Source of the DNA: a virus
Reading direction: 5' to 3' (one strand)
Virus record (IMG/VR): IMGVR_UViG_3300025012_000117
Location: 1-52,318 of that record
Length of the DNA stretch: 52,318 bases
The position numbers and the translations under genes were made by a program. Shown here piece by piece: positions 32,090 through 39,789 of the stretch; within the stretch, counting starts at the first letter, position 1; each line of letters opens with the position of its first letter. The notes beneath the pieces are model-generated. The model worked only from the letters and a program-made list of their open reading frames with translations. It had not been told where the DNA came from and made no database searches.

Positions 32090-33433
32090 TTGCTTGATCT
32101 ACGCTTGCCCGAAATATCGGCAACATCTGGGAGTATGAGTGACGGAGTGTCTATTGGAAATATCAATAGAACTCAGCCGGTAGCGGCATATAACAACTTA
32201 CTATTGTCAACGGAAATATTTGCTTTAAGAAGAGATACAGGAACAAGCAACATCTTTACAGATTTGTCGTCAGAAGCCATAAGTGAGGTTGATAATTCAT
32301 TCCTTCCGTGGGGTGATGATGCTACATTCTCATCAGGAGATGAGATATGGATTGCCGACGGAGAAAAGAATATCAATGAGATTTATGTACAAATTACAAC
32401 TCCTGGGGTATGGACAGGAACCGGATTAAGTGTCTTAGAGAGTATAGATGGAGATACGTTAGTTTCTGTGGGAAACTTAGTAGATACATCCAACGGGATG
32501 AGAAATGCAGCAGGGGTATACAAGATATCATTTGATATTAATTTAGCTAATAGAAAGTCCATCGCACCATATTTTGGTGCAACAAAACGAAAGTATGTAG
32601 TCTTGAGGCCTAACGGTCTTACATCTAAAACAACTTCTCCTAAATTAAGGAGGATATGGACCACTAGCAGCGAAGGTGCTAATGAATGGACAGACTACAC
32701 AAGCATGGTTACTGCAGACTTAACGAATTCTGATTTTGGTTCCATAGCTAATAATACAATTTTCCCCGTCATTGGTAGTGAGTCAAGAATTGGTTACTCA
32801 GGATTAACAATAGGGTTGTATGATGCTATATACAGGGGTATACCAAATAACTACAGTGTAGTTAGGGAATATTTAGCGTCTGACGACACATGGAAACCTC
32901 TACCTGACTATGTTGATCCGGGTAATAACTTCACAACAGTGTCAACTACGTATAGCGCGACTCCTACCTATTTATACAAGAAGTGGTCAATTCCCTCGGA
33001 TTGGGCAGCCAAAACCCTTACGCTTCCTCCGTCTACAACCCCAATTACAGCATATTGGGTGAGAAGGAGAATAACAGCCGTTTCGACCTATGGTCCCATA
33101 CCTATATACTTGTATCGTAGGAGGTCGTTGTCTTTTGGTGCAGGGTTAGCTACGGGGATATACTTTAAGAATGCCGTATCGTTTAGTTATGCCACATTTA
33201 CCATAGGTGTTCCATCGTCCACAAGTATGGTACTGGCCTTTACTAATGCCATCACTGGAGTTAGTAGAAGCATCACAATTCCTCAAGGTACAACTGATTC
33301 AGGAGCCTTGACTGGAGGGCGACTAGACTTCGCTTCACCGCTCACAATTGGACCCGGTGAGCATCTTTTGATCAGCCATATTTCAGGAACCGGAAATATA
33401 CAAGACATGGAGCTCCATTTAGATCCTCAGTAA
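32090..33433 (+). CDS. Tail spike/fibre-like protein, paralogue 2
   Basis: TTG 32090 has GGGAGG nine bases upstream and aligns exactly with the ATG of the paralogue at 30706. The 447-residue product shares the same order of conserved segments (PEISATSGSMSDGVSIGN at the start, GEHLLISHISGTGNIQD at the end), diverged throughout, consistent with an old tandem duplication. Beta-rich with no membrane segment. Likely a structural adhesin or spike part. Confidence 0.72.
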   Translation: MLDLRLPEISATSGSMSDGVSIGNINRTQPVAAYNNLLLSTEIFALRRDTGTSNIFTDLSSEAISEVDNSFLPWGDDATFSSGDEIWIADGEKNINEIYVQITTPGVWTGTGLSVLESIDGDTLVSVGNLVDTSNGMRNAAGVYKISFDINLANRKSIAPYFGATKRKYVVLRPNGLTSKTTSPKLRRIWTTSSEGANEWTDYTSMVTADLTNSDFGSIANNTIFPVIGSESRIGYSGLTIGLYDAIYRGIPNNYSVVREYLASDDTWKPLPDYVDPGNNFTTVSTTYSATPTYLYKKWSIPSDWAAKTLTLPPSTTPITAYWVRRRITAVSTYGPIPIYLYRRRSLSFGAGLATGIYFKNAVSFSYATFTIGVPSSTSMVLAFTNAITGVSRSITIPQGTTDSGALTGGRLDFASPLTIGPGEHLLISHISGTGNIQDMELHLDPQ

Positions 33434-33551
33434 TAAATATTGGAAGAAGTCGCGGGGGCAAGGCACAAAGCCAAGCTATTACATTATGGGGTAACTAATT
33501 AAATATCTTTACGCAGGTCTCGAACCTCTGAATTAAAAGGGGGTTTTTTCT

Positions 33552-36026
33552 TTGAAGAAAGGTTTTTTGACCGTAGCATACCCGCAAAATGCAACAGAAC
33601 AGGCAGCGGTACCCGTAGGACAGTTCGCTATACTTCCTGGTGAAAGTGAAGTCAAACAGAAATCAGCCACAGGCGAGATATCATCGGTCGGAGGTGGAGG
33701 AGTTGGAGGTAAAGCACAACTCACTACTGCTGGCAGTAATGCCTTAACCTATTCCTTGCACAACGGAAAAGAAGTTCACTGTGAGGCAGGGGTAACAGCC
33801 GTTACAATGGCATTGGCTGATTTCCAAGTAAGTGGAGAGAATATCTTTGGTTCGTTTTATCTATTCAACTATACCGGTTCTCCATTGCCACTTAGTTTAA
33901 CTGGTTTGTGGTTTGGAGGTATCAGTGAGGATGGAGAATCAGCAAACGACTTATTCGGAGCAGGAACGTTAGTAACAATTCCTCATTCCATGAAAGCATT
34001 GGTTATATTCGATGCCGATAAGTATGTAAGGGCTTCAATTTTAGGTAGTGAAGTAACGCAAACCGAACTCAATTCAAAGCTAACTAATATTGTTTCTGCA
34101 ACCGATAAAATATTAGGACGTTCCACAGCTGGAGCAGGAGCAATTGAGGAAATAACTTGCACCGCAGCAGGTAGAGACATACTTGATGATGCTGATGCAG
34201 CAGCACAAAGAACTACTCTAGGACTTGGAACATTGGCTACTTTATCAACGGTAGGTTCAACCAATATCACAGATGATGCTGTAACAAATGCAAAACTAGC
34301 TGATATGGCTGCAAATACCATTAAAGTTAATGCAACAGCTAGTGCGGCTAATCCAACAGATGTTACTCTTGCTGCTAATCAATTCTTAGCAAGATCAAGT
34401 ATAGGTAATGTCACAGCATTAACATTAACAGATACAGCCATTTCACTACTTGACGATGATAATACAACGGCAATGAGAACTACTTTGGGACTTGGTGCAC
34501 TTGCGACCAAAAATACAGTCGTTTCAACTGATATGTTCGATGGGATCGCAATGAGAAGGAACGAACTTAAGCGCAGACTTCCTAGGTGGAGTTCAACTGT
34601 TCTTGCAGTCGATTGTAATGGAGATTTTACCGACTTATCAAACGCACCAACAACTCTTACAACTACAGGTACCGTTGCATTTGTAGCTGATACTAACGGA
34701 ATTGGTACTCAAGTAGCAGACTTTGCAGGTGCTAGTAATTCGGTAACAGAAACTGCAATAGATTTAAATGGTCATTCGTTTTCGTTAGCATGTTGGTACA
34801 AAAAAGCTGCAGTTGGGGATTTCGGGTATATTATAGGGCAAACAGGTGCGGGAGTCACTAATAACACAATGCTGTTTGGGTATAATGGAGTGGCAGGAAC
34901 TTTTAGTCTTGTATTTTGGGGGAATGACTTAAACTACACATCTGCACCGAACGACACGAATTGGCATCATGCAGTTGGAACTTACGACACGTTGACTAAT
35001 ATCCAGGCTTTGTATATTGACGGTGTTTTAGTTTCAACGAGGACTTCCACATCAGACTTATTATCTAATAAAACTATATATATAGGTCGTTCGGAAAGTA
35101 ATGGAGAATGGGGAGGACTTGTTCAACAAGCAGTTATTTGGGATAATACTGTCTTGACGTCTTCTGAAATTGCTTCACTCTATTCAAAGGGTGATTTAAC
35201 ATCATTTGGACAGTTAGCGAATACAAGCAGTAGTGTAGAATCATTTTTGCTAAATACAGGTATTGCTAAATTATGGACTCCTAGCGACTTAACTCGTGCA
35301 ATTGATATTGATTTCTCAAGCGCTCCACTTGGAACATTGACTACCATAACAAATACTGGATCGCTTGGTGGAAATGCAGCACAAGCAACAGGTTCAAGGC
35401 AACCAGTGATAATAACGGATTTAAATGGAGTTAAATGTTGCTCGTTTGATGGAGTAGACGATTTTCTAGAGAGTAGTATTGCATGGCCGCTTGGTACTCA
35501 CTACGCATTATTTGCAGTTTATAGATACGTTGCAACTGGTCAAAATAAAATGATAATATCAGACGTTCACACACCAGATGGTAATATTAGTTATTGTATG
35601 GGTTTTGACAATGCGACCGGAGAACATACTTCAACCGCAAATTCCATTGGTGGCGCGCACTTCAATGGTTCTTGGAGAGCTGGGGCATCTACCGGATACA
35701 CAGCAGGTAATTTCGGATTCCACTTTGCGCAGTATGACGGCGTAAACATTGCAAATAAATCAAATGGTGGGACTACTGTAAATACAGCCCAAGTATCAGA
35801 CCCGGCAGGTGCACAAGCAACACTCACAAGAATAGCAGCAGATTGGAACACATCTACAGTGGACTATGCAAATGTGCGCATATTTAGAATATTAGGATTT
35901 GTAGCAGGTGCTGGTCTTTCCTCCGATACTATAGAACGGCTAGAAGGTTGGGCAGCTTGGACTCACGGACAGCAATCATTACTTCCCGCAACGCACACAT
36001 ACAGGTATAAAAGGCCCCTAGCCTAG
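33552..36026 (+). CDS. Large tail fibre with LamG-like lectin domains
   Basis: TTG 33552 follows GGGGG. The 824-residue protein begins KKGFLTVAYPQNATEQAAV, a cap shared with the gene at 36080. The middle holds fibre-like repeats (AQRTTLGLGTLATLSTVGS and MRTTLGLGALATKNTVVS). A LamG/concanavalin-type lectin domain spans about residues 370-540 (NGHSFSLACWYKK, NWHHAVGTYD, ALYIDGVLVS). A second beta domain (about 575-824) is paralogous to the body of the next protein, ending ERLEGWAAWTHGQQSLLP. It probably binds cell-surface glycans. Confidence 0.8.
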   Translation: MKKGFLTVAYPQNATEQAAVPVGQFAILPGESEVKQKSATGEISSVGGGGVGGKAQLTTAGSNALTYSLHNGKEVHCEAGVTAVTMALADFQVSGENIFGSFYLFNYTGSPLPLSLTGLWFGGISEDGESANDLFGAGTLVTIPHSMKALVIFDADKYVRASILGSEVTQTELNSKLTNIVSATDKILGRSTAGAGAIEEITCTAAGRDILDDADAAAQRTTLGLGTLATLSTVGSTNITDDAVTNAKLADMAANTIKVNATASAANPTDVTLAANQFLARSSIGNVTALTLTDTAISLLDDDNTTAMRTTLGLGALATKNTVVSTDMFDGIAMRRNELKRRLPRWSSTVLAVDCNGDFTDLSNAPTTLTTTGTVAFVADTNGIGTQVADFAGASNSVTETAIDLNGHSFSLACWYKKAAVGDFGYIIGQTGAGVTNNTMLFGYNGVAGTFSLVFWGNDLNYTSAPNDTNWHHAVGTYDTLTNIQALYIDGVLVSTRTSTSDLLSNKTIYIGRSESNGEWGGLVQQAVIWDNTVLTSSEIASLYSKGDLTSFGQLANTSSSVESFLLNTGIAKLWTPSDLTRAIDIDFSSAPLGTLTTITNTGSLGGNAAQATGSRQPVIITDLNGVKCCSFDGVDDFLESSIAWPLGTHYALFAVYRYVATGQNKMIISDVHTPDGNISYCMGFDNATGEHTSTANSIGGAHFNGSWRAGASTGYTAGNFGFHFAQYDGVNIANKSNGGTTVNTAQVSDPAGAQATLTRIAADWNTSTVDYANVRIFRILGFVAGAGLSSDTIERLEGWAAWTHGQQSLLPATHTYRYKRPLA

Positions 36027-36079
36027 TTAAATAAGGCTGTCATTCACTGGCAACCTATTCTCTCACAAAGGTGGTGGTG

Positions 36080-37042
36080 CAAGTGAGAAGCGGAACTCCA
36101 ATTATTTTTTACCCACAGAATACAACAGAACAAGTGGCAATTCCTACGGGGTCGTTGGCGTTACTATCTGGAGAAACCATAACAAAGGTGAAACTAAGCG
36201 ATGGAACATTTATCCCTTTAGGTGGCATAACAGACATTACTGATTTTGGTAGAGACTTGATAGACCTTCCGAATATAACCGAATTAAAGATATTGTTAGG
36301 TACGGCTACAGCATGGCAACCGACGTCATTGACTAGGCGAGTAGATGTTGACTTTACTAGCGCAAGCCTTGGCGCAATTTCTAGTATAGCTAATGCCGGA
36401 TCACTTGGTGGAGACTTTGGTCAAACAACGTCCTCGAAACAGCCTACAGGAGTTGACTTTTTAACGTACAGAGCCGCATCATTTGACGGAGATGATAGCC
36501 TTTCTGGTTCAACAGCGTGGTTAGTCGGTGCAAATTATGCTTTTTTTATTGCGTTTTCTTATGATCCAGACCCTCCGGAGCAACAATATTTATACAGCGG
36601 ACATCCCATAACTGTCAGGGCAGCTCATTCTGTTGGCTCTAGGAATACCACAGGTAATCTCGTAGGGCCTGCCCACAAGTCAAGCGATACATGGTATGCA
36701 GGTAATGGTAGCACGGCTAATTACGGCAACATTGATTTTGTGTACTGTTCTTACGATGGATCGAACTTTCATACAAAATTCAACGGTAGCATTGATTCTA
36801 TAGTATCTAATACAGCCGTTCCGGACACAGGATATAATACCGTTGGTGCTATTGGAGCGGCCAACATAGGCAGTGAATATGCCTATAATCTTAAAGGTAA
36901 AATTTTCCGAGTGATAGGATTTAGCTCTCATCAATCCGACACAGACATTGCGAAAATGGAGGGTTGGGCTGCATGGAACTTTGGTAGAACTAGTATGTTA
37001 CCTGCTAACCATCCCTACAAAAATGTTAGACCAATAGTATAA
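36080..37042 (+). CDS. Short tail fibre/lectin paralogue
   Basis: I choose GTG 36080 over 36071 because AAAGGTGG lies upstream and because the first 13 residues then align without gaps with the 33552 protein (MRSGTPIIFYPQN against MKKGFLTVAYPQN). The 320-residue product joins that N-terminal cap directly to the C-terminal lectin-like domain (SFDGDDSLSGSTAW, AKMEGWAAWNFGRTSMLP), omitting the repeat and LamG parts. It could be an alternate adhesin or a cap competing for the same attachment site. Paralogy is clear; function inferred. Confidence 0.75.
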   Translation, partial: QVRSGTPIIFYPQNTTEQVAIPTGSLALLSGETITKVKLSDGTFIPLGGITDITDFGRDLIDLPNITELKILLGTATAWQPTSLTRRVDVDFTSASLGAISSIANAGSLGGDFGQTTSSKQPTGVDFLTYRAASFDGDDSLSGSTAWLVGANYAFFIAFSYDPDPPEQQYLYSGHPITVRAAHSVGSRNTTGNLVGPAHKSSDTWYAGNGSTANYGNIDFVYCSYDGSNFHTKFNGSIDSIVSNTAVPDTGYNTVGAIGAANIGSEYAYNLKGKIFRVIGFSSHQSDTDIAKMEGWAAWNFGRTSMLPANHPYKNVRPIV

Positions 37043-37074
37043 GGCGGTTCTAAATGAGCCGCCTATCTCTTTTA
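37042..37074 (+). terminator. Intrinsic terminator after tail fibre gene
   Basis: AGGCGG (37042-37047) and CCGCCT (37059-37064) form a 6-bp GC-rich stem overlapping the stop codon, followed by ATCTCTTTT. Confidence 0.6.
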
Positions 37075-37087
37075 AAGGGGTGATATC

Positions 37088-37279
37088 ATGAAAGTATCTA
37101 AGGATTGCAAGGAGTACGAAACTAAGCACAAAAAAGAACTTCTGAAAATGTCTAAGTCCAATCTTCGTCATGGAATAGAGACCGTGAAGCTTGCTAAAGA
37201 AGAAGCAAAGGCCGCCAAGCCCGGTAAGTCTACTAAACCAATGAAGCCCACGAAGCCCATGAAGATGGGCAAATATTAG
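37088..37279 (+). CDS. Small lysine-rich protein with KPMKP repeats
   Basis: ATG 37088 has an AAAGGGG site. The 63-residue product is about one third lysine, with helix YETKHKKELLKMSKSNL and a repetitive tail STKPMKPTKPMKMGKY. It resembles the basic protein at 10196-10381 in composition and may bind nucleic acid or peptidoglycan non-specifically. It directly precedes a small holin-like gene. Confidence 0.62.
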   Translation: MKVSKDCKEYETKHKKELLKMSKSNLRHGIETVKLAKEEAKAAKPGKSTKPMKPTKPMKMGKY

Positions 37280-37288
37280 GAGGTATTT

Positions 37289-37471
37289 ATGATACTAGAA
37301 CGACTTAGAAAACCTGCATTGGCAATAGCTATTTTAGGTTCCGTGAAATTGGTGACTGACACGTTTGGGATATCAATATTAACCAACGAAAGCATTAACG
37401 CTATCGCCAATGGTGTTGCTGCAGTCGCTACTATTGTGGGTATTCTGATTAATAGGGATGCGGTACAGTAG
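37289..37471 (+). CDS. Small two-helix holin-like protein
   Basis: ATG 37289 has an exact AGGAGG site. The 60-residue protein has two hydrophobic segments (ALAIAILGSVKLVTD and AIANGVAAVATIVGILI) separated by a polar turn, matching small class II phage holins. With the BhlA-type protein at 29241-29513 this gives two holin candidates. It lies at the end of the tail-fibre block. Confidence 0.72.
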   Translation: MILERLRKPALAIAILGSVKLVTDTFGISILTNESINAIANGVAAVATIVGILINRDAVQ

Positions 37472-37477
37472 AGAGTA

Positions 37478-37486
37478 TGATATACT
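37478..37486 (+). promoter_or_regulatory. Extended -10 promoter of the structured RNA
   Basis: TG (37478-37479) followed by one base and TATACT (37481-37486). The preceding bases AGTATGATATA (37474-37484) are identical to those of the promoter at 26784-26794. Transcription would start near 37493, exactly at the first paired base of the RNA. Confidence 0.6.
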
Positions 37487-37492
37487 AAATAA

Positions 37493-37713
37493 TGTGTAGT
37501 GGCGAAATAGGTAACCGCTTCTCTAAGGAGATTTATCCGAGCCGAAATATGCCTCCTCTTAGCTAGGGAAATTAAAGCGCAACGGCATGTATGGTGCAAA
37601 TCCATACCTACACAAGCATCCGTACTCCGGTAGGCCGGAATAAGCTGATGACTACATCTTGATATGCATCCATGAGTAATCCTCTGCCTTTAATTAGGTG
37701 GAGGATTATTTTT
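37493..37713 (+). ncRNA. Candidate structured non-coding RNA with tRNA-like 5' domain
   Basis: No reading frame occupies this stretch. From 37493 a 7-base stem TGTGTAG (37493-37499) pairs with CTACACA (37608-37614). Next to its 3' arm lies a 6-bp hairpin GTATGG/CCATAC (37589-37607) with loop TGCAAAT, so the two stems can stack like a tRNA acceptor and T arm. A D-arm-like GCG/CGC hairpin with a GG-containing loop (37502-37518) follows the 5' arm. Further stems are CTAAGGAG/CTCC-TTAG, TCCGG/CCGGA (37626-37639) and GATG/CATC. The unit starts at a promoter and ends in a terminator. It lacks an anticodon arm, so it is not an ordinary tRNA. Class unknown. Confidence 0.55.
37677..37713 (+). terminator. 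Terminator of the structured RNA
   Basis: TAATCCTC (37677-37684) pairs perfectly with GAGGATTA (37701-37708), followed by five T. Confidence 0.7.
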
Positions 37714-37750
37714 ATGCCCAAATATAGGAATTAATAAGGTATTCACTTCC

Positions 37751-37779
37751 TGTACATTGCGCTATATTAGTGTTATAAT
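37751..37779 (+). promoter_or_regulatory. Promoter of small regulator operon
   Basis: TGTACA (37751-37756), 17 bp, TATAAT (37774-37779), the latter also carrying an extended TGT. It precedes the ribbon-helix-helix gene at 37799. Confidence 0.65.
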
Positions 37780-37798
37780 AGTGCTAGGTGGTGATTTG

Positions 37799-37933
37799 AT
37801 GAAAAGGGTTAACTTGTACATCACGGATGATCAAGAGAAGTGGCTCAAGGATCAGGTGGAAAAGTCTGGATTGTCAGGGGTATCCGAACTAGTTCGTAGG
37901 ATTTTCGATAAGGAGATGAAGGAGGATAAGTAA
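37799..37933 (+). CDS. Ribbon-helix-helix regulator (44 aa)
   Basis: ATG 37799 follows AGGTGGTG. The sequence MKRVNLYITDDQEKWLKD, then SGLSGVSELVRRIFDKEM, is a textbook ribbon-helix-helix: an N-terminal strand and two helices joined by a turn. It has the size of CopG-type repressors and of many antitoxins. It heads a series of small overlapping genes and has its own promoter, so autoregulation is plausible. No toxin is recognisable next to it. Confidence 0.75.
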   Translation: MKRVNLYITDDQEKWLKDQVEKSGLSGVSELVRRIFDKEMKEDK

Positions 37934-37941
37934 TAATTTGG

Positions 37942-38049
37942 ATGTGCAATAGAAAAAAGCTGTTTGACTTTAGCGGATACAAGATTATTGGAAATATTCA
38001 TGACGACACTGAATTATTGGTGATTTGGAAGGAGAAAATAACCGAATGA
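37942..38049 (+). CDS. Hypothetical protein (35 aa)
   Basis: ATG 37942 lies eight bases after the regulator stop and reads MCNRKKLFDFSGYKIIGNI to a TGA that overlaps the next ATG. GGAGG is somewhat distant (about 16 bases). The strand-rich short product and the ATGA overlap support it being translated, but it is too short to classify. Confidence 0.45.
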   Translation: MCNRKKLFDFSGYKIIGNIHDDTELLVIWKEKITE

Positions 38050-38333
38050 AAGAAAATAAGGAAGCGATTAACTTAAACACTCCCGACTATCTAAAGGGAT
38101 TGCATGACGGTTATATAAAAAATCGTACAGATTACTTCGAGCAATACGGAAATTTAGTAGCGGAACTAGATAGCCAAGTTCCAAGACAGTATATTATTAA
38201 GACGGAAACAAAAAGCGAAATGTACAGAGCGTTGAAAGCGTGTGAATATTATTTATGTAGAATGTCATTTGTTGACGAGGAATTATTAGAGATGGTTCGA
38301 AATGCGTTAAGGGAGGCGGATGGCAAAATATGA
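38046..38333 (+). CDS. Hypothetical protein (95 aa)
   Basis: I take ATG 38046, overlapping the previous stop and preceded by GAAGGAG, rather than an upstream in-frame ATG at 38025. The product is helical with LKGLHDGYIKNRTDYFEQYG and MYRALKACEYYLCRMSF. It overlaps the start of the next gene by four bases. It has no recognised family, and the chain of overlaps suggests coordinate expression from 37751. Confidence 0.66.
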   Translation: MKENKEAINLNTPDYLKGLHDGYIKNRTDYFEQYGNLVAELDSQVPRQYIIKTETKSEMYRALKACEYYLCRMSFVDEELLEMVRNALREADGKI

Positions 38334-38746
38334 ACTGTCAATCCTGCAACGAACCAACTAAATACATCCTTGGACTATGGGATGGATCAAACGGAACTCA
38401 TGGCGCAATATTCGACTGCCATAATCTAAGCTGTGAAATAAACAAGAATAGGTTACAGGAAGCTGATCGTTCCGAGGAAAATAGAAATAAGGTCATTGAT
38501 GAAAATGCGAAGAACGGTATATTCATGGAGTTAATCAAAAGCAGGAGGAAGTCGCTACTTATCACCATTATGAAGATGTCGCGATTATTAGGCATATCTC
38601 CTGAAACGTATAGCGATTATGAAATGTGCCGGGTTGCGCTGCCTGTGGAGATGGTTGAGAGGATTGAGGATGTTTTTAGGGATAAGTACAGGGAAAGCAT
38701 AGAAGAGAAAACATTTAAGGAGGCTTTCGGAGAAAATGAAGGCTAA
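38330..38746 (+). CDS. Zinc-binding helix-turn-helix protein
   Basis: ATG 38330 overlaps the previous stop (ATGA). The N-terminus has four cysteines (NCQSCNEP ... DCHNLSCE), likely a zinc site. The C-terminal half has an XRE-like helix-turn-helix, ITIMKMSRLLGISPETYSDY, followed by EMCRVALPVEMVERI. It is probably a small transcription regulator of the phage or prophage state. It overlaps the DUF1653 pseudogene start. Confidence 0.68.
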   Translation: MNCQSCNEPTKYILGLWDGSNGTHGAIFDCHNLSCEINKNRLQEADRSEENRNKVIDENAKNGIFMELIKSRRKSLLITIMKMSRLLGISPETYSDYEMCRVALPVEMVERIEDVFRDKYRESIEEKTFKEAFGENEG

Positions 38747-38930
38747 ATACCAGCACTACAAAGGTGGTATCTATATTCTCATTGGCTGTGGTAAGCATAC
38801 TGAGAGTAGGGAATAATTAGTTGCTTATACGGACAAATATGGGGAGCTGCATTTTCGACCAAAGGATATGTTTACCGAGAAGGTTGAGGTTGACGGGGTG
38901 ATGGTGGATAGGTTTATAAAAATATTGTAG
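38736..38930 (+). pseudogene. DUF1653 gene with in-frame stop
   Basis: Reading from ATG 38736 gives MKAKYQHYKGGIYILIGCG, then HTESRE, a TAA at 38814-38816, and then in the same frame LVAYTDKYGELHFRPKDMF and EKVEVDG, ending at TAG 38928-38930. The two halves together are a complete DUF1653 domain (YxHYKGG ... LVxY ... RPxxMFxExVExDG). A single base change in one codon explains the stop. It could also be a sequencing error or suppressed. Confidence 0.75.
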
Positions 38931-38943
38931 GGAGCTAAGAGGG

Positions 38944-39165
38944 ATGAATGGAAAATGTTTTGTGTGTGGAGGAATGAATAATAATATCAATAGGAGTCCT
39001 AACGTACGCATACATAAGGGATACGTATGTGATGTCTGCATTGCTGACTATATTCACAATCCTGTGATAGAAACTCAATCCAGTGATGCTGTCACATACT
39101 TTAAATCTAAACAGAAAAGCCATTGGCTAGTTAAATTGTTTTTCAGAATATTAAGTAAGGTATAA
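38944..39165 (+). CDS. Small zinc-finger protein (73 aa)
   Basis: ATG 38944 follows GGGAGCTAAGAGGG. Four cysteines (CFVCGG ... CDVCIA) form a zinc site in residues 5-33. The basic C-terminus KSKQKSHWLVKLFFRILSKV is amphipathic and may touch the membrane. No family is recognised. Confidence 0.66.
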   Translation: MNGKCFVCGGMNNNINRSPNVRIHKGYVCDVCIADYIHNPVIETQSSDAVTYFKSKQKSHWLVKLFFRILSKV

Positions 39166-39186
39166 AAAGTAGGGTTGTGAAGAGGG

Positions 39187-39330
39187 ATGGGAGAAAAAGA
39201 AATTCTCTTAAAAATAAACGAACTTATCAGAAAAGCTGAAGACGGAGACATAACAATAAAGGATGCTCATTATGCCATAAAAGTTATAATGCCTAGTGAC
39301 CAACAAGTAAAAGAATATTTCACACTTTAA
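39187..39330 (+). CDS. Hypothetical protein (47 aa)
   Basis: ATG 39187 is preceded by AGAGGG almost without a spacer, the same arrangement as for the gene at 38944. The product MGEKEILLKINELIRKAEDG and onward is short, charged and partly helical. A perfect terminator follows 12 bp after the stop, which supports this as the last gene of the small rightward operon. Confidence 0.55.
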   Translation: MGEKEILLKINELIRKAEDGDITIKDAHYAIKVIMPSDQQVKEYFTL

Positions 39331-39342
39331 TAGCACAAACAA

Positions 39343-39365
39343 ATACCCTCCAACTCGGAGGGTAT
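39343..39365. terminator. Bidirectional terminator
   Basis: ATACCCTCC (39343-39351) and GGAGGGTAT (39357-39365) form a perfect 9-bp stem with a 5-base loop between convergent genes ending at 39330 and 39369. T-rich flanks exist on both sides. Confidence 0.75.
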
Positions 39366-39368
39366 TAT

Positions 39369-39641
39369 CTATTTCAAAGGAATAAATATATTCATCACAC
39401 CTAACGTTGTTATCTCTCTGTCGCCATAGTAGGTAGTGAAAATAGTTCCAAAATAAAGATCCTTGGATGTTGTCGTAGAGCTTATCAAGGGATTACCGAA
39501 GAGAGAGACTAGGCTGGACTCTAAGCCTGATGTACTGCGTTCCATTACCTTATCCTTAGCCCATAATACGTAATCACTTCTAGGTGGGTTTGTGGCTGCC
39601 ATCACAACTAACACCACAGCTAATATCGCTAATCTTTTCAT
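39369..39641 (-). CDS. DUF4359-like secreted protein
   Basis: ATG 39641 on the reverse strand has AAAGGAGAG upstream. The protein starts with a signal peptide or anchor (MKRLAILAVVLVVMAATN) directly followed by NPPRSDYVLWAKDKVM, the NPxxxDYVxWAK motif typical of DUF4359 proteins. The remainder is beta-rich (YFGTIFTTYYGDREITTLGV). Family members are small exported proteins of unknown function. Its leftward direction groups it with the plasmid-like block and not the late genes. A prophage-expressed surface function is possible. Confidence 0.72.
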   Translation of the reverse strand: MKRLAILAVVLVVMAATNPPRSDYVLWAKDKVMERSTSGLESSLVSLFGNPLISSTTTSKDLYFGTIFTTYYGDREITTLGVMNIFIPLK

Positions 39642-39701
39642 CGTCCATCTCTCCTTTGCTCAAAATTATTATTACCTAAAAACGAACAATTATGCAAAAC
39701 G

Positions 39702-39735
39702 AAACCCTCTAATCATTACGAAAAGAGGGTTTTTT
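39702..39735 (+). terminator. Hairpin terminator between divergent blocks
   Basis: AAACCCTCT (39702-39710) pairs perfectly with AGAGGGTTT (39724-39732), loop 13 bases, in a T run on the given strand. It would stop rightward transcripts, and on the other strand could act for the leftward operon ending at 39905. Confidence 0.6.
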
Positions 39736-39745
39736 AGCCTGGCTA

Positions 39746-39789
39746 ATCGGTCACTGTATCGATCGTTCTTTATATCGGTCACTGTATCG
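39746..39789. repeat. Two 16-bp direct repeats
   Basis: ATCGGTCACTGTATCG occurs at 39746-39761 and 39774-39789, starts 28 bp apart, in non-coding DNA beyond the end of the leftward conjugation-like operon. Candidate binding or recombination site. Confidence 0.65.

Noticed and set aside
33505-33535. tRNA 3'-end-like string as an attachment site
   Set aside because: The reverse strand has GGTTCGAGACC, like a T loop, but the flanks do not form a T stem or acceptor end and no integrase is nearby.
37493-37614. Ordinary tRNA gene
   Set aside because: Acceptor, D and T arm analogues exist, but no 5-bp anticodon stem with a 7-base loop can be formed and the insert of about 70 nt is too long.
37480-37715. 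Group I intron
   Set aside because: Short strings such as ATCCGAGCC and GATGACTACATC recall the conserved core, but the element follows a complete holin-like gene and no exons would be joined.
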